DNA from: Paenibacillus qinlingensis
GTDB lineage: Bacteria > Bacillota > Bacilli > Paenibacillales > NBRC-103111
Assembly (NCBI RefSeq): GCF_013204845.1
Contig: NZ_JABMKY010000006.1
Location: 124,001 to 188,000 of the forward strand
Length of the DNA: 64,000 nucleotides
Reading direction: 5' to 3'
The position numbers and the translations under genes were made by a program. Shown here in pieces: positions 8,206 to 16,318 of the stretch. Position 1 is the stretch's first letter. Each line of letters opens with the position of its first letter. The notes beneath the pieces were generated by a model. That model worked only from the letters and a program-made list of their open reading frames with translations, was not told the origin of the DNA and ran no database searches.

Positions 8206-8967
8206 ATGAATAACTATCATCTACTTGAGATCGAGTTCGAGAATAATGGACAAAAACAGTTCATCACTCCGACCATTATTCGAAATGACTGCGATACGAT
8301 TCTCATCGACTGCGGTTATCCGAATTTTATCCCTCTCCTTGAAGAAGCCGCTAACTGGCATAATATCACGTTAGATTCGATTACCAAATTGATCGTGACG
8401 CATCATGATATGGACCACATCGGTTCACTCGCAGCGCTGAAGCGGAATTACCCACACATCGACATTATCGCACACGAACTTGATGCACCATACATTGAAG
8501 GGGAAAAAAAGTCGTTGCGGCTTGAACAGGCGGAATCAACCTTTGGCACTTTACCGGATGAAGCTAAACCGCAAGCGGAACAGTTTATTCGCTTTATACA
8601 GTCGATTGAGTCGGTTCCTGTTGATCGGACTGTTTCCAATGATGAGCGGCTTCCTTGGTGCGGTGGCATCGACATTGTTCACACGCCCGGTCATATGCCT
8701 GGCCATATTTCGTTGTTTCTTCCTGCCTGCAAAACGCTGATCGCGGGGGATGCCGTCGTCATCGAACAGGGGAAGCTCAATATCGCAAATCCCCAATTCA
8801 CATTAGATTTGGATGAGGCCGTACGCTCTGTCCAGCGATTGCTTAATTATGACATCGAACAGTTAATTTGTTATCATGGTGGTTTATTCAATGGCGATGT
8901 AAAGCAAGCGCTGCGACAACTTATTCATAGATATACGTCAGGCCAGCTATACGCCAAATCGGATTAA
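8206..8967 (+). CDS. MBL-fold (metallo-beta-lactamase superfamily) hydrolase
   Basis: Metal-dependent hydrolase of 253 residues. The metal-binding motifs are in order: THHDMDHIG near residue 65, HTPGHMPGH near 159, AGDAV near 180 and a late CYHGG. The fold is the glyoxalase-II/YflN-like branch of general MBL hydrolases. No signal peptide, so cytosolic. The ATG at 8206 has CAGGGGG 5-6 bp upstream. An upstream in-frame ATG at 8119 would include the 23-bp repeat and lacks a ribosome site. A strong terminator follows. Substrate is unknown. Confidence 0.9.
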   Translation: MNNYHLLEIEFENNGQKQFITPTIIRNDCDTILIDCGYPNFIPLLEEAANWHNITLDSITKLIVTHHDMDHIGSLAALKRNYPHIDIIAHELDAPYIEGEKKSLRLEQAESTFGTLPDEAKPQAEQFIRFIQSIESVPVDRTVSNDERLPWCGGIDIVHTPGHMPGHISLFLPACKTLIAGDAVVIEQGKLNIANPQFTLDLDEAVRSVQRLLNYDIEQLICYHGGLFNGDVKQALRQLIHRYTSGQLYAKSD

Positions 8968-9003
8968 ATGGTTAGCTACGCTAATGCAAAACGATAGCAC
9001 AAT

Positions 9004-9045
9004 AAACAGGGAGCAGATTGCCGCGGCAGCTGCTCCCTGTTTTCA
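9004..9045 (+). terminator. Strong terminator after the MBL gene
   Basis: AAACAGGGAGCA (9004-9015) pairs perfectly with TGCTCCCTGTTT (9031-9042). The loop contains a further GCCGCGGC palindrome. Confidence 0.9.
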
Positions 9046-9067
9046 GGCTGTAATGTTTGCTTAATAT

Positions 9068-9106
9068 CATAAAAGTGCAGGGCAGTTTCATTCATTAGCC
9101 GCAAAT
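9068..9106 (-). pseudogene. 39-bp relic of a DUF4406-type coding segment
   Basis: These 39 bp match 10878-10916, inside the DUF4406 part of the NudK fusion gene, with four mismatches. Read on the minus strand they give [13 protein letters not shown], matching [13 protein letters not shown]. Nothing on either side continues the match, so it is a debris fragment of a paralogous gene. Confidence 0.55.
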
Positions 9107-9167
9107 CATTTATCTCGAAACGTTAACTTCTACCTTAATTCCCGATATCGTTACCGTTCTGTAATCT

Positions 9168-9701
9168 TCATCTTTCAAACACATATAGTTTTCCGTTTTC
9201 TGGATAAGAAAATCCGGGGCCGTTGAACCCTCTTTTTCGCAGTTCTTTGCGCATTTCCCTCATAAGAGAGCCATGGCTTACAATTAATATTGATTTGTGT
9301 CTGCCGGTAGCGATTTGATCCAAAATTTCGCTGATTCTCTGCTGTGCATTTTTAATTTGCTCCCGGCTTTCATGATTTGTAAGTTGTTTGAGTTTTACGG
9401 CGACGGCCCACCATATAAAAGGCATTTTGAGATTTGTAGTAAATGTAGGCAATGGTATCTCCCTTAATTTGCTGGACTCTATCACTTCTCCTCTGTAAGT
9501 TTCCTTTGCCGTTAGGATCGCTCTTAGCATGTCGCTAGAGTAACATATTTCCCAATCAATATCACTCAAATCCACGTCTTTTACAACAACATCGGCTTTA
9601 TCATAATCTGCGAACCATTTAGTCACCACATCTTTCGACACGAACCTTTGATTCGGGTATGCTAGTTTGACTTCAAAGTGTCGAAGAATTCCAATTTTCA
9701 T
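9168..9701 (-). CDS. Histidine phosphatase (phosphoglycerate-mutase-like) family protein
   Basis: Protein of 177 residues. The phospho-accepting motif is at the N-terminus as ILRHFE (Arg7-His8), where the third residue is usually G. SSDMLRA, REIPLP and VSHGSLMREM (His near 143) supply the other catalytic elements. GGAGG sits 8 bp upstream of the ATG at 9701. It is flanked by genes on the plus strand and stands alone. The role could be a small-molecule phosphatase. The motif change RHG to RHF makes the activity less certain. Confidence 0.85.
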   Translation of the reverse strand: MKIGILRHFEVKLAYPNQRFVSKDVVTKWFADYDKADVVVKDVDLSDIDWEICYSSDMLRAILTAKETYRGEVIESSKLREIPLPTFTTNLKMPFIWWAVAVKLKQLTNHESREQIKNAQQRISEILDQIATGRHKSILIVSHGSLMREMRKELRKRGFNGPGFSYPENGKLYVFER

Positions 9702-9879
9702 ATAAAAAACCTCCGTTTATGACTTTTTTAGTTTGTATAGTCATATAAAACCAAAAAAAATTGCTGCATAAAGCAGCCATTTCCTTTTCTTTTATACTTT
9801 GTTATTATGATTATAAACGATTTTGTGACTAAATGTCCATATTAGGTCATATATAATCAAAGGAAGGCTGGCCTATCTT

Positions 9880-10509
9880 ATGCCAAAATTCACGGAACAA
9901 GAAAAAGAACACATTCGTCATTCACTCTTATCAAACGGCAAGGCTTTATTCGCTGCACAAGGTTTATCCAAAACCAGTATAGATGAGATCGTGTTAGCAT
10001 GCGGAATTGCAAAAGGTTCTTTTTACAAGTTCTTTGCGACAAAGGAAGAGTTGTATTGGGATATCCTAATGAACGAAGAAACGATTCGAAACCAACTTCT
10101 ACAGGAACTCTCCAAGCAAGATCGTTCCCCTAAAGAATTGGTAGTTGGCTTGCTCAAGCGTGCCTTTGAGATGGCTGACAAGAACCAATTTCTGCAGCCG
10201 ATCTTCGAGAAGGGTGAGTACGAACGTCTCCTTCGTAAACTGCCTGAACATATTCGAGTGCGTGCCTCCGAAACGAATCGATCTACTGGTGCTGCGGTCA
10301 TAAGAAATCTCATAAATCGGGACCAGCTCTCCGAGGAAGATCCTCAAGTCATTTCGGGGATTCTTCATGCGGTAATGCTACTTCGGCTGCATAAGGAACA
10401 ATTGGGTGCTGACTTGTTTCCGTTAATTATCGATCGAATAATCGATTACGTGGCGGAAGGACTAACAAACGGAAATAGTGACAATATCATTATAGACCCA
10501 CATCAATGA
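9880..10509 (+). CDS. TetR/AcrR-family transcriptional regulator
   Basis: Regulator of 209 residues with a canonical N-terminal HTH (TSIDEIVLACGIAKGSFYKF followed by FATKEELYWDIL). A TATAAT box (9852-9857) lies shortly before an AAAGGAAGG site. The last codons overlap its terminator. No adjacent plus-strand target gene exists. It may act on the divergent phosphatase gene or elsewhere. Confidence 0.9.
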   Translation: MPKFTEQEKEHIRHSLLSNGKALFAAQGLSKTSIDEIVLACGIAKGSFYKFFATKEELYWDILMNEETIRNQLLQELSKQDRSPKELVVGLLKRAFEMADKNQFLQPIFEKGEYERLLRKLPEHIRVRASETNRSTGAAVIRNLINRDQLSEEDPQVISGILHAVMLLRLHKEQLGADLFPLIIDRIIDYVAEGLTNGNSDNIIIDPHQ

Positions 10510-10527
10510 GATGTGGGTCTATTTTGG
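10492..10527 (+). terminator. Terminator overlapping the TetR stop codon
   Basis: ATAGACCCACATC (10492-10504) pairs perfectly over 13 bp with GATGTGGGTCTAT (10510-10522). The loop AATGA carries the stop codon. A TTTT tail follows. Confidence 0.9.
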
Positions 10528-10626
10528 TTCTGGACACCCTCAAAAAAATGTGGTTTTAGAACGGATGTCCAATTGGTTCCCTTTTGGGGGGAGCGAACTT
10601 TGAATTAGTTGAAGCGCGACTCCTGT

Positions 10627-11577
10627 CTAAGCAAGCACTGGGATTTCATCGAGAGCTCGGTATACCCTTTTCCCATTGGCCTCTGCAGTACTTACCATTT
10701 CATCGGCACCCTTGGATGGTCCTCCTATTCGAAGAACGGCGTCGCAATGGGATAACAGCCGAACGGACGATGGGTGAAACATTCGTTCAAATATCTCATC
10801 TCCGATTCGGCGCGAACCGGCTGTTTCCATTAGAGGCAGAGCGTACCATTCGCCGAGGACGGGCATATGCCCCATCTCATAAACGCGCAGGGCCGTTTCA
10901 TTCATTAGCCGCATATTGGCTTCGATTAACGCCTTGTCGTCTCCCGTGTTGGAACGATAAGGCCCGGCTATTAAGATATGTTGAGGCTTGCTTATAGATG
11001 GAAGCAACCCGTGAAGCTGGGCATATTGCAGTAGCATAATCGTTTTCGCATCCCGGATTTCACCGTTCTCCACCTTCTGCAAGGCTTGATTGAAGGGCAG
11101 TTCCAGCACTTCAATCTCTTCTTGTTCTTTTTCTACGCCTCCGCCAAGGCCAGTATGCATATGCGGTGTATATTCGGCCACGAAAAAATATAATATTTCC
11201 GTAACCGATCCTGGGGACATATAAGCCTCCCCAACCTTGTGAATATTTGAAACTCGGTATCCTGTTTCCTCTTCTGTTTCACGGCGAATACACTCTTCTG
11301 GCGAGTCCTTGTCCAATAGCCCGGCGCATGCCTCGATAAGGATTCCCGTTTCATTTCCGTTTAGATAAGTAGGCATTCGAAATTGTCGGGTCAGAATGAC
11401 GGTTTGCATATCCCGGTTATACAGCAGAATGACCGCGCCATTGCCGCGGTCATATGCTTCTCTAGCTTGCGTTTCCCAGCTGCCATCTCGCTTTTGATAG
11501 TTGAAGGTCATTTTTTTTAATACGTACCAATTGTTCGATAAAATCTCTTCTTTCACCATTTCAATTTTCGGTCTCAT
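10627..11577 (-). CDS. NudK-like Nudix hydrolase fused to a DUF4406 domain
   Basis: Fusion protein of 316 residues. Residues 1-195 closely follow E. coli NudK (GDP-mannose pyrophosphatase): [13 protein letters not shown], then [17 protein letters not shown], with a complete Nudix box at 86-107 (G-x5-E-x7-REx2EExG). Residues ~199-316 ([20 protein letters not shown], then [17 protein letters not shown]) match the DUF4406/nucleoside 2-deoxyribosyltransferase-like fold. This pairing suggests clean-up or salvage of nucleotide sugars or nucleosides. The upstream MerR-methyltransferase gene ends 20 bp before the start, so the two form one operon. AAGGAG is 8 bp upstream of the ATG. Confidence 0.88.
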   Translation of the reverse strand: MRPKIEMVKEEILSNNWYVLKKMTFNYQKRDGSWETQAREAYDRGNGAVILLYNRDMQTVILTRQFRMPTYLNGNETGILIEACAGLLDKDSPEECIRRETEEETGYRVSNIHKVGEAYMSPGSVTEILYFFVAEYTPHMHTGLGGGVEKEQEEIEVLELPFNQALQKVENGEIRDAKTIMLLQYAQLHGLLPSISKPQHILIAGPYRSNTGDDKALIEANMRLMNETALRVYEMGHMPVLGEWYALPLMETAGSRRIGDEIFERMFHPSSVRLLSHCDAVLRIGGPSKGADEMVSTAEANGKRVYRALDEIPVLA

Positions 11578-11597
11578 ACGTATTTCTCCTTATCTTT

Positions 11598-12800
11598 CTA
11601 ATTTTTTCTGGCCAAAAAGAAGCCTGAGTCCTTCGTGATGTAGAGACTTCCTTTTTCCTCTATCTTTTCCTGTAAATAAGTTGTGAATTGGTCGAGCTTA
11701 GCTCCGACAAGAACCTTCCGCGCATTCATTGGCGTTGATGTAATGTACTGGATGAGCGGCTGCACATCGTCTATCTGCATGTGATCCTCGAACCGGATCA
11801 ATTCGATCTCCGTAAATGAGGTCTGCAGCTTGTCTTTCCCGTTATCAAGCTGGAAACGTTCCATTACTGGATCAAGTACTTGAATGTGCGGATCGAAAGA
11901 TCGGGTCAACTGCTCGATCTCTTGTAAATGACTTTGGCTCATTGTTGAGGCGTACAAGCAGCCCCGAGGCTTGAGCACCCGGTGCATCTCTGAAATGGCC
12001 AGATTCATATCAATCACATGATAAAGCATGTGATTGGCAATCACGATATCGAACTCGTTTTCGTGGAAAGGAATTGACTGTGCGTCGGCAAGAAGGAATT
12101 TGAACTGCCTGCTGTGCGCACCCAAACTAATTTTTGCTTCCTCAAGCATCCCTGCTGACAGATCGGTAAGCGTTATGCTCCAGGTTTTTGGAACAAGGTT
12201 CGCATTCCTTCTCCATAAAGCTGCATCACCACAGCCAAGCTCCAGTATCTTTAGATGGGGGAGGGTGCCCAAATGCTCAAAAAACCACCGGTGCCATCCG
12301 ACCTTGTTCCAGCTAAAATGGTCGTATAACCGTATTCTCGCCTGCAGCCGAACCGCATTATGGTACTGTTCACTCCAGTCCTTTTCCTTTTGAATCGCTT
12401 GGATTATGTCCGCTAAATCTTCCCAATCTACTTCATGAGTCTGTTCATCCGGAATACCCAATGCTTCTTCAATCGCTTTGGATACGTATTTCATATGGGA
12501 AATTTTGTGTTGGATTATTTCCTTTTGCATCTTCAAAGAACTTCCCAAATCTTGTTCAGGGGCGGTGTCATTTATGATCAATTCTTTGATCTCGGCAAGG
12601 GACAACCCGATGTACTTTAGCATTTGGATTTTTTGCAGCCGGGCCACATCGTCTTTACTGTAGAGTCGGACGGAAGCATGATTGTATTGTGTCGGTTTTA
12701 GTAAACCGATCTTGTCGTAGTAGCGAAGCGCTCTCAGGGTCATCCCGGTTCGCTGCGCGAGTTGGCCCGTTGTCAAGTACTGGTACTCCTCCAGATTCAA
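11598..12800 (-). CDS. MerR-type regulator fused to a SAM-dependent methyltransferase
   Basis: Protein of 400 residues. Residues 8-80 are a MerR winged helix (TTGQLAQRTGMTLRALRYYD, then GLLKP) and ~85-115 the dimerisation helix. From ~145 on it is a class I methyltransferase with motif I LELGCGDA (186-193), then FDIVIANHMLYHV and HRVLKPRG. Such fusions are known among MerR proteins. The methyltransferase fold may serve as the effector sensor (SAM or a ligand) or as an enzyme. The start is TTG at 12798-12800 with GAGGAGG 8 bp upstream. The promoter in front carries a MerR operator, so autoregulation is likely. Confidence 0.88.
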   Translation of the reverse strand: MNLEEYQYLTTGQLAQRTGMTLRALRYYDKIGLLKPTQYNHASVRLYSKDDVARLQKIQMLKYIGLSLAEIKELIINDTAPEQDLGSSLKMQKEIIQHKISHMKYVSKAIEEALGIPDEQTHEVDWEDLADIIQAIQKEKDWSEQYHNAVRLQARIRLYDHFSWNKVGWHRWFFEHLGTLPHLKILELGCGDAALWRRNANLVPKTWSITLTDLSAGMLEEAKISLGAHSRQFKFLLADAQSIPFHENEFDIVIANHMLYHVIDMNLAISEMHRVLKPRGCLYASTMSQSHLQEIEQLTRSFDPHIQVLDPVMERFQLDNGKDKLQTSFTEIELIRFEDHMQIDDVQPLIQYITSTPMNARKVLVGAKLDQFTTYLQEKIEEKGSLYITKDSGFFLARKN

Positions 12801-12825
12801 GCATTCTTCCTCCTCTCGTGATTCT

Positions 12826-12856
12826 ATTATATCCGGTGACGCTACGTCACCTTCAA
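12826..12856 (-). promoter_or_regulatory. MerR-type promoter with 19-bp spacer and operator
   Basis: On the minus strand TTGAAG (-35, 12851-12856) and TATAAT (-10, 12826-12831) are 19 bp apart, the hallmark overlong spacer of MerR-activated promoters. The spacer holds a perfect 7-3-7 inverted repeat, GGTGACG-TAG-CGTCACC (12835-12851). Confidence 0.88.
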
Positions 12857-13103
12857 GGTTTATTTATGAGCCTTGAATAATGGACAGATTTCCGTTGATC
12901 TGTTATAAATATACGTTCTCAGTTACATATGATCCATAATATTTCCCCTCTTTCGAATTGAGTCCCTTCTCCCTAATGCCAATGCTCCCGAAAATAGAAC
13001 CTTTTTTCGGAGGTTGCTACTTATAGTCGATTGGAAATAGTACATTCGTACAATATAGTTGGAATATTGTGTATGAAGTTAACAAGAGGAGTCATTCTAT
13101 GTG

Positions 13104-13613
13104 TTGAAGTGGAGAAAACAAAATTCAACGTTAGTAGTAAGTATAGTCTTATTAACATTATTACCATTTGGAGGGACTGCAGCACAACCTTATTCGCAAA
13201 AATTGGTAATACCTATTTATTTCAGAAGAACTAAGTTCTAAAGAAAACACTGATAGCTTAAAAGCATTAGAATTGCCTAGTGCCATCAAGAATGTAAATA
13301 CTATTGAACAAAACACAGTTGTAACATGGACGTATAATGACATGAGATCTAATGGGCTAAATGTTGGAAGTGTGAATGCTAATACGTAACCTTCAAAAAT
13401 GCATGGAATAGCACAGATTTACAATATCAAATATTATTGAGGTGGGTGTAAAGCAAGAGGGGAACAGATTATTTATTGAAATGATGTTGGATGATAAGGC
13501 ATTGCAATATCCTATTATAATTGACCCAACGATTTGCGGCCGCGGCTGCGTATTTATTTAGACTGATGATTAAGTCAATACCAGCAGGTAAAAAGTCAGC
13601 ACCTGCATTTTGA
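13104..13613 (+). pseudogene. Collapsed secreted RHS/WapA-type gene
   Basis: Coding pieces lie in shifted frames. First come a TTG start and a signal peptide (KWRKQNSTLVVSIVLLTLLP at about 13107). Then follow a piece around 13215-13389 (ALELPSAIKNVNTIEQNTVV), another around 13390-13433, and one ending in ALQYPIIIDPTI (to ~13538). A YPxxIDP segment of this kind is typical of the N-terminal region of WapA/RHS-type wall proteins. The last ~75 bp read as a separate C-terminal tail (AYLFRLMIKSIPAGKKSAPA) ending at TGA 13611-13613. The simplest reading is a large polymorphic-toxin gene that lost its middle and gathered frameshifts. The gene directly behind it is intact. Confidence 0.6.
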
Positions 13614-13634
13614 ATTGAGGAGGTGATTTGATTT

Positions 13635-13994
13635 ATGCATATTGTTTGGGATAACATTGAAGAAATATATTATCCGATTCAAGGCGAGTTGAAAAACGGA
13701 AGTCACGTTTTACTAGCTATTGAGTGCGATAGTGAAATCGACGAACTCAATAGAAAACTGTTAAGTCCTTTTATTGATTCTTGGACATATCCACACAATG
13801 GAAAGTATATTGAACCATTTTATCTGAATAGTTTAACGTTTAATAAGGAAAAGACTTTTGAAGCTTGTATAATATTAAAGAAGAAAAACAGAGAAAAAGA
13901 TGAATTTCGACTATTTTGTCAGGATCTTATTCTGTATTTGAATACGGATAATATTCATGTAAAATCATGGAAGCTGCTTCTTAAAGAAAAATAG
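13635..13994 (+). CDS. Probable orphan immunity protein of the lost RHS toxin
   Basis: Small cytosolic protein of 119 residues (start MHIVWDNIEEIYYPIQGELK), with no recognised domain. It begins 22 bp after the stop of the collapsed RHS gene, behind an excellent GAGGAGGTGAT ribosome site, and is followed by a terminator. Position, size and acidic/aromatic make-up fit an immunity protein. The function is inferred from context only. AT-rich codon use differs from neighbours. Confidence 0.6.
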   Translation: MHIVWDNIEEIYYPIQGELKNGSHVLLAIECDSEIDELNRKLLSPFIDSWTYPHNGKYIEPFYLNSLTFNKEKTFEACIILKKKNREKDEFRLFCQDLILYLNTDNIHVKSWKLLLKEK

Positions 13995-14004
13995 TATAAT
14001 TTTG

Positions 14005-14046
14005 AGTCCCAAGCAGAGGTATTCAACTCACTGGGGACTTTTTTTA
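14005..14046 (+). terminator. Probable terminator after the immunity-like gene
   Basis: AGTCCC (14005-14010) pairs with GGGACT (14034-14039), followed by seven T. The loop is long (23 nt). Confidence 0.6.
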
Positions 14047-14286
14047 TCCGCCGCTGTATCGCTAACAATACAAGTAAATGATAGAACGATACTAGCCGCT
14101 AAACTTTCAATTAAGACGACGAGTTTTATTATGTCGAAAATTACAGCATCTTGCAACAGAGATACACTTGACTATGCTGCCCGTTTAGAGCTCGTCTGCG
14201 ACGTTTGTATACGTAGCTGTTAATTTGCAAATTTCAGCAAGCATCTTTTTGCTCATACGAAAGTGAGATATATCGCTGCCTTTCAG

Positions 14287-14485
14287 TTAAGCAGTTTCTT
14301 TTTCTTCGAGCATAGGCGTAATAAATGATTCATCGAACTCAGATCTCATTTTAGGCTCACCATCCAGAGATTCAGATATTTTTGCGATGTTTTCAAGTGA
14401 AATATTACCTTACCATATGTAACTCCACCGATTATAGGAGAATTGAAAATTCCATTTTCCCCTTGAATCTCACATATGTTTCGAT
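14287..14485 (-). pseudogene. Frameshifted fragment of an unidentified gene
   Basis: The minus strand reads EIQGENGIFNSPIIGGVTYG (from about 14475) and, after a frameshift near 14408, NISLENIAKISESLDGEPKM through to a TAA at 14287-14289. Both pieces are protein-like and on the same strand, so this is a decayed gene end. Family not recognised. The rest of 14047-14660 shows no convincing gene. Confidence 0.4.
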
Positions 14486-14663
14486 CTAATCAATAAAAAT
14501 ATCCCAATAACTTTAATTTTGTCGGAACTATAATGATACTTATAGTCCGTCGCATTTTTTGAGGCAATAACATAACATGAAATCTATAATCCTTACCATA
14601 AGAGGACCTCATGGTTCTAGCAAAATAATGATTATCACAAATTGAAAAAGGAGAGGACGAACA

Positions 14664-15209
14664 ATGCTTTCATTTACAAAGACCGCTTCACTATCCATAC
14701 TACTTGCACTGACTCTAACAACTGCTTCAGGTTGCGGACTTGGGGAAAAAGCTTCTGAAAAGGCTGCTGAAAAATTGATTGAACAATCCACCGGTCTTAA
14801 GGTCAATCAAGAAGGTGATGGGGTAACAATAAGTTCAGAAAAGGGTGAAGTGAAGTTGAATGGGGAAGCCAAGGAACTTCCAAAGGGATTTCCATTATCC
14901 GCATTTCCAGGTTCACAGATTGAAAGTTCGATGGTAACCAATACGAATGAGGGCAAAAATTATATAGTAGCACTAACTAGTTCTAAGTCGATAAATGAAC
15001 TAGCTACTTATTATGAAAATGCGCTTAAAGAAAAAGGTATAAAACCCGAGCGTACGGACCTCAAGGAAGATGAGGGAGACGCCTTAAACTCTGTATTCCT
15101 TAACGGTAAATCAGATTCCCTGAATATTACCGTGCAAATAGTTAAAAATGAGAAAGAAAAGAACAAGGAAAGTAATCAGTTGAATCTTATGGTGACACAA
15201 CTAAAATAG
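14664..15209 (+). CDS. Small secreted lipoprotein of unknown function
   Basis: Protein of 181 residues with a type II signal peptide. The lipobox is ASGC with the lipidated cysteine at residue 24. A Glu/Lys-rich helix (EKASEKAAEKLIEQ) follows, then a domain beginning ELPKGFPLSAFPGSQIES and a likely alpha/beta part (INELATYYENALKEKGI). It should sit on the outer face of the membrane. AAGGAGAGG lies 10 bp before the ATG. It is monocistronic, with a strong terminator behind. I cannot name a family. Confidence 0.85.
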   Translation: MLSFTKTASLSILLALTLTTASGCGLGEKASEKAAEKLIEQSTGLKVNQEGDGVTISSEKGEVKLNGEAKELPKGFPLSAFPGSQIESSMVTNTNEGKNYIVALTSSKSINELATYYENALKEKGIKPERTDLKEDEGDALNSVFLNGKSDSLNITVQIVKNEKEKNKESNQLNLMVTQLK

Positions 15210-15277
15210 CAAATGAAACTATCTGGGTTTAACTTCGTGACGCGTACCAACCGTCTGAAAATGAAACCCGTTCATCC

Positions 15278-15318
15278 AAACCGTCATCGCATACTATATA
15301 CCTGCGATGACGGTTTTA
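15278..15318 (+). terminator. Strong terminator after the lipoprotein gene
   Basis: AAACCGTCATCGCA (15278-15291) pairs with TGCGATGACGGTTT (15303-15316), loop of 11 nt, T-rich tail. Confidence 0.92.
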
Positions 15319-15378
15319 CTATGTAGACATAGATTAACGATGGATAATTTTCATGCAAGAATAAGGAGAACTTTCAAC

Positions 15379-16086
15379 ATGGAGCTAAGAAGCATCAAAG
15401 CTAAAACACAATTTCTCATTTTGTCGCTACTCCTTGTCATAGTTGTTGCTATCACTTCGATCGTCTCTGAACCCAATCTATATAGTAATAAGACGAAGTA
15501 TGTTTCGACGAATGCATACCTTAATGAGAATCAAATTACTATTACTCATGACTATAGTGATCCTAAGTACGGTACATATAAAGATAACAAGGCTACAGCC
15601 CTTTCCAATTTAGTGAACACCATTATGAGCGAAGAAAAAGGTACTTCCACCTATACCGCTTCCCAAGGACTCATCATTGTCTACTATTCAAAGTTAGAAC
15701 AGAACGACTGGGTTTTGGCAGTAGCAGTTCCCAGACAAGAGCTAAATACAAAAATAAATGTATTAAGGCTGAAAACTATAGTTGTGCTTTTAATAGGAAT
15801 GATACTCATAGTTTGGGTAATTCTACTTTACACGCGCAACCGAACGGCTCATACGACCCGTGTTAACAGGATGGCCGGGCATTTGGTTCAGAGTGACTTT
15901 ATATATTCCATTAAGGTGAAGTCGAAAAACGAGTTTGGTACAACGGCTGAAAATTCAAATCATAGTAGACATGTTCTGAGCAAAATGTTGGTTAAAGTAT
16001 CAGAACATTCATCCCATGTTGTGTTCAATTCTGAAAAAATGACGGCGAATACTGAGCAGACAAGTACGGTTGCTGAAAAAGGGTGA
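15379..16086 (+). pseudogene. Truncated methyl-accepting chemotaxis protein
   Basis: From the ATG at 15379 (AAGGAG upstream) the frame encodes a first membrane segment (TQFLILSLLLVIVVAITSIV), only the distal part of a dCache-type sensor (SKLEQNDWVLAVAVPRQEL), a second membrane segment, a HAMP-like stretch, and the first ~40 residues of the signalling coiled coil (EKMTANTEQTSTVAEK). It then stops at 16084-16086. The conserved hairpin tip that binds CheA/CheW is absent, so it cannot signal normally. The sensor is also shortened. Gene decay or internal deletion is the likely cause. No CheA-binding half is visible downstream. Confidence 0.75.
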
Positions 16087-16318
16087 AAAAAGTTCATCCT
16101 CCTCAATCCCAATGCATGCCTGTATACTACGAGATGTAATAGGAGGGTCTCAAGGATTATTATACCTTGGGTTAATTCCAACGTCATAGAAGTTAAATTA
16201 ATCCATAATTAGGAGGTGATTGTTTTCGTGAACAATTAGCTGAATCTGGGTTAGCTGCATACCAGTAGTGTTCAAAAGGATTACTACTAAATTTCTAACA
16301 GAAAGAAGGAGAAAAAGA

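Noticed and set aside
9757..9781. Short hairpin GCTGC/GCAGC followed by a T-run on the minus strand
   Set aside because: The stem is only 5 bp and no minus-strand gene lies to its right that would need it. Too weak to call a terminator.
10530..10573. TGGACA...TGTCCA inverted repeat as a possible IS end
   Set aside because: The arms are only 6 bp, no transposase lies nearby, and no matching second end was found in the window.
10584..10997. Open frame of 137 codons on the plus strand
   Set aside because: It lies almost entirely antisense to the clearly coding NudK-DUF4406 gene, so it is a shadow of that gene.
16090..16318. Possible short gene before the giant RHS protein
   Set aside because: Frames there are under 20 codons or lack a start. 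Only a ribosome-like GGAGG followed by an immediate stop is seen.
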